From positions 1-39,714 of the forward strand of contig JAJDAS010000078.1 in NCBI GenBank assembly GCA_029261755.1: a stretch of 39,714 nt of DNA. Direction: 5' to 3'. The notes beneath the pieces are model-generated. The model was not told the origin of the DNA, did no database searches, and saw only the letters and a list, made by a program, of their open reading frames with translations. The DNA is from Nitrospinia bacterium. GTDB taxonomy: Bacteria > Nitrospinota > Nitrospinia > JACRGO01. This document shows, one piece after another, positions 37,914-39,714 of the stretch (position 1 is its first letter; each line of letters begins with the position of its first letter). The position numbers and the translations under genes were made by a program.

Positions 37914-38210
37914 ATGGGACAAATAGGTTTTGAGGTGGAACATCCCGGGAAAGTGTTATGGGAGGAATATTTGCAACCCATGGATATTTCTCAATCTCAA
38001 TTAGCTCGAAACATTCATATCAGTTTCCAACGGGTCAATGAGCTAATTAATGGCAAGAGAGGAATAACCCCGGATACGACTTTGAGGCTTTCCCGCTATT
38101 TGGGTACAACTGCGGAATACTGGCTTAACTGGCAAGCGTGCTACGATCTGCAACAAATGGAGAAAAAGCGAAAAGACGAATATACGCAAATAGAACGTGT
38201 TGCGGCATAG
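37914..38210 (+). CDS. higA: HigA-family XRE antitoxin
   Basis: 'HPGKVLWEEYLQPMDISQSQLARNIHISFQRVNELINGKRGITPDTTLRLSRYLGTTAEYWLNWQACYDL'. Confidence 0.92.
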   Translation: MGQIGFEVEHPGKVLWEEYLQPMDISQSQLARNIHISFQRVNELINGKRGITPDTTLRLSRYLGTTAEYWLNWQACYDLQQMEKKRKDEYTQIERVAA

Positions 38211-38225
38211 AATTGACCACTAGAG

Positions 38226-38262
38226 CAATCAATGACGGCCCAGCCAAATGGCAATCAATGAC
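38226..38262. repeat. Short direct repeats CAATCAATGAC (x2)
   Basis: Copies at 38226-38236 and 38252-38262; a related ATCAATGTCACCG at 38554-38566. Confidence 0.7.
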
Positions 38263-38296
38263 ACCGAAGGTAGAGGAAGTTATTGGAGGGAATAAA

Positions 38297-38533
38297 ATGA
38301 GCGCTTTAAGTTTGAGACTACCTAATTCGATACACAGACACATTAAAGAGATAGCCAAAAGGGAAGGAGTATCAATAAACCACTTTATTTCGTCTGCGGT
38401 TTCGGAGAAAATTTCAGCGATCATGACGGAAGATTATTTAATAAACAGGGCTAAAAGAGCAAGAAAAGCAGACTTAAAAAAGATTCTGGATAAGGTCCCT
38501 GACCGGGAACCACTTCCCGGGGATGAGTTATAA
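38297..38533 (+). CDS. HicB-like (ribbon-helix-helix) antitoxin
   Basis: MSALSLRLPNSIHRHIKEIAKREGVSINHFISSAVSEKISAIMTEDYL; GGAGG before the ATG. Confidence 0.8.
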   Translation: MSALSLRLPNSIHRHIKEIAKREGVSINHFISSAVSEKISAIMTEDYLINRAKRARKADLKKILDKVPDREPLPGDEL

Positions 38534-38590
38534 GGCAAAGCTCACATATGCCCATCAATGTCACCGGAAAGTAAATGGCTGTTTTCTTTG

Positions 38591-38627
38591 AATTGATGGC
38601 TTCCGGGAAGACGGCGAGCTTTTAGGA
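38591..38627. repeat. Copy 1 of an imperfect direct repeat flanking brnTA
   Basis: AATTGATGGCTTCCGGGAAGACGGCGAGCTTTTAGGA aligns with 39243-39280 at about 29/38 positions. Confidence 0.6.
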
Positions 38628-38713
38628 CACAGTTCTATTTGTAGCTACATCTTTTATGTTTTATATTATTTCAACTCAACTTTCTTGTAATTTTGTACCC
38701 ACAATAATAGAAT

Positions 38714-38962
38714 ATGAAATGGAACGATTTTATTCCATCCGAATTTGAGTATGACTGGGAGCAGGATAAGCTTGGCGTCCATGGCGTTAATTTTGAAGAA
38801 GCTGTTGAAACCTTCTTTAATGATTGTCAGATCAGAAGGAATAAAAGGTTTAAGGACCGCTGGCAGTTAATTGGGCGGACAAATGGCGGCAGGAGGCTAA
38901 AAATAATTTTTCAACTTAAACCTGGCAAAATTGTCAGAATAATTACAGGATGGCCGATATGA
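38714..38962 (+). CDS. brnT: BrnT family toxin
   Basis: 'FEYDWEQDKLGVHGVNFEEAVETFFND...RWQLIGRTNGGRRLKIIFQLKPGKIVRIITGWP'. Confidence 0.9.
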   Translation: MKWNDFIPSEFEYDWEQDKLGVHGVNFEEAVETFFNDCQIRRNKRFKDRWQLIGRTNGGRRLKIIFQLKPGKIVRIITGWPI

Positions 38963-39231
38963 CAAAACGAAAAAACATGACCGAGGAAGAAATTGACAAA
39001 ATAGTTATTTCAGAGGCGGATGATATGAATAAGTGGGATAAGCCAGTCACCGTCAAACCTACCTCCATTCGCTTTTCACCGGCAATTATTGAAAAAGCTA
39101 AATATCTTGCGAAACTTCACAGGGCTCGCGGCTACCAGACATGGTTAAAACAGATCGTAGAAGAACGTATTAAGCAGGAGGAAAAACTTCTTTCTGATTT
39201 TAAGCGGGAATTAGAAGTAGTCAGCAAATGA
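38950..39231 (+). CDS. brnA: BrnA/CopG family antitoxin
   Basis: 'TKRKNMTEEEIDKIVISEADDMNKWDKPVTVKPTSIRFSPAIIEKAKYLAKLHRARGYQTWLKQIVEERI'; overlaps brnT. Confidence 0.85.
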   Translation: MADMTKRKNMTEEEIDKIVISEADDMNKWDKPVTVKPTSIRFSPAIIEKAKYLAKLHRARGYQTWLKQIVEERIKQEEKLLSDFKRELEVVSK

Positions 39232-39242
39232 CTGGTTTTTTT

Positions 39243-39280
39243 AATTGACGGTCACCAGGGAAGGCAGCGGGCTTTTGGGA
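39243..39280. repeat. Copy 2 of an imperfect direct repeat flanking brnTA
   Basis: AATTGACGGTCACCAGGGAAGGCAGCGGGCTTTTGGGA, see copy 1. Confidence 0.6.
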
Positions 39281-39321
39281 TTCAATTTGAAAAGGGGTTT
39301 AATTTAAAAAATTTCAGTCAG

Positions 39322-39714
39322 TTACCTTATGGCTTTTTGATCCTGTTTTAACTTTTCAGAAAGACCGTCGATGCTTAGGAACGAAACATCAGGAAACCGC
39401 TTTGCTATAAATTGCATCGCTACTGGTTTACTGAAGCAAACGACAGTATGGATATGAATATTTTGACTCCCCATTCTGGTTGTCTTGGCTACATCCTCAG
39501 TCCTTTTAGCCAAAAGGTTGCAACGATCCTGATGTTTAAGCAAATCATCGCGTTTCCCGTTCGGTAAAACCAGGCCGCTAAAGTTTTTAAGTTGCTCTGC
39601 CATTTCTCCAGAAGTCTTTGCGAATTTGAGATTTTTACATTCTATTGCTAACACTTCATCCCCTTCTGGCTTCCATGCGAGGACGTCCACATCGCCATAG
39701 TCTTTATCAAGTTT
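39322..39714 (-). CDS. PD-(D/E)xK nuclease-like protein, C-terminal part only (truncated by window edge)
   Basis: 'KLDKDYGDVDVLAWKPEGDEVLAIECKNLK' gives a D...ExK arrangement; frame open to the window end. Confidence 0.6.
   Translation of the reverse strand, partial: KLDKDYGDVDVLAWKPEGDEVLAIECKNLKFAKTSGEMAEQLKNFSGLVLPNGKRDDLLKHQDRCNLLAKRTEDVAKTTRMGSQNIHIHTVVCFSKPVAMQFIAKRFPDVSFLSIDGLSEKLKQDQKAIR

Noticed and set aside
38534-38713. Possible integron attC site next to brnTA
   Set aside because: No GTTRRRY / RYYYAAC core pairs could be found in the repeat region and no IntI is in the window; only generic short repeats are supported.

Overview
This is a bacterial chromosomal segment without tRNA, rRNA, CRISPR or transposase genes. 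From left to right it holds: a low-GC glycyl radical enzyme (5'-truncated by the window edge) with its overlapping radical-SAM activase; a decayed signalling region with a broken SiaC/DUF1987 gene, an orphan HATPase fragment, a receiver+DHp protein without a catalytic domain, an SGNH-like secreted protein, a scar of a MacB/FtsX-type permease, and a PilZ protein fused to a phospho-dead receiver; an MMPL/RND exporter with a LolA-like partner; a DUF2892-like membrane protein divergent from a short promoter/leader-peptide/terminator unit; an NYN protein with a cold-shock-like C-terminus; HU; an OprB-like porin; purF-purL-purQ-purS, a MerR regulator, IHF-alpha, an EF-G paralogue and CheR (all minus strand); a triple-receiver HD-GYP protein; a DUF6557-like protein; rlmN; tatA; two GT-C-like membrane proteins; a heavy-metal efflux set (CusB-like adaptor plus two TolC-like proteins) with no RND pump in view; and a terminal toxin-antitoxin cluster (orphan HigA, orphan HicB-like, complete BrnT/BrnA) with flanking short repeats and a truncated nuclease-like gene. 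The best candidates for follow-up are the unassigned glycyl radical enzyme, the short transcript unit at 12052-12239, the NYN+CSD-like protein, the degenerate-receiver PilZ protein, and the repeat-flanked toxin-antitoxin cluster. All family calls were made by reading motifs; no database search was run.
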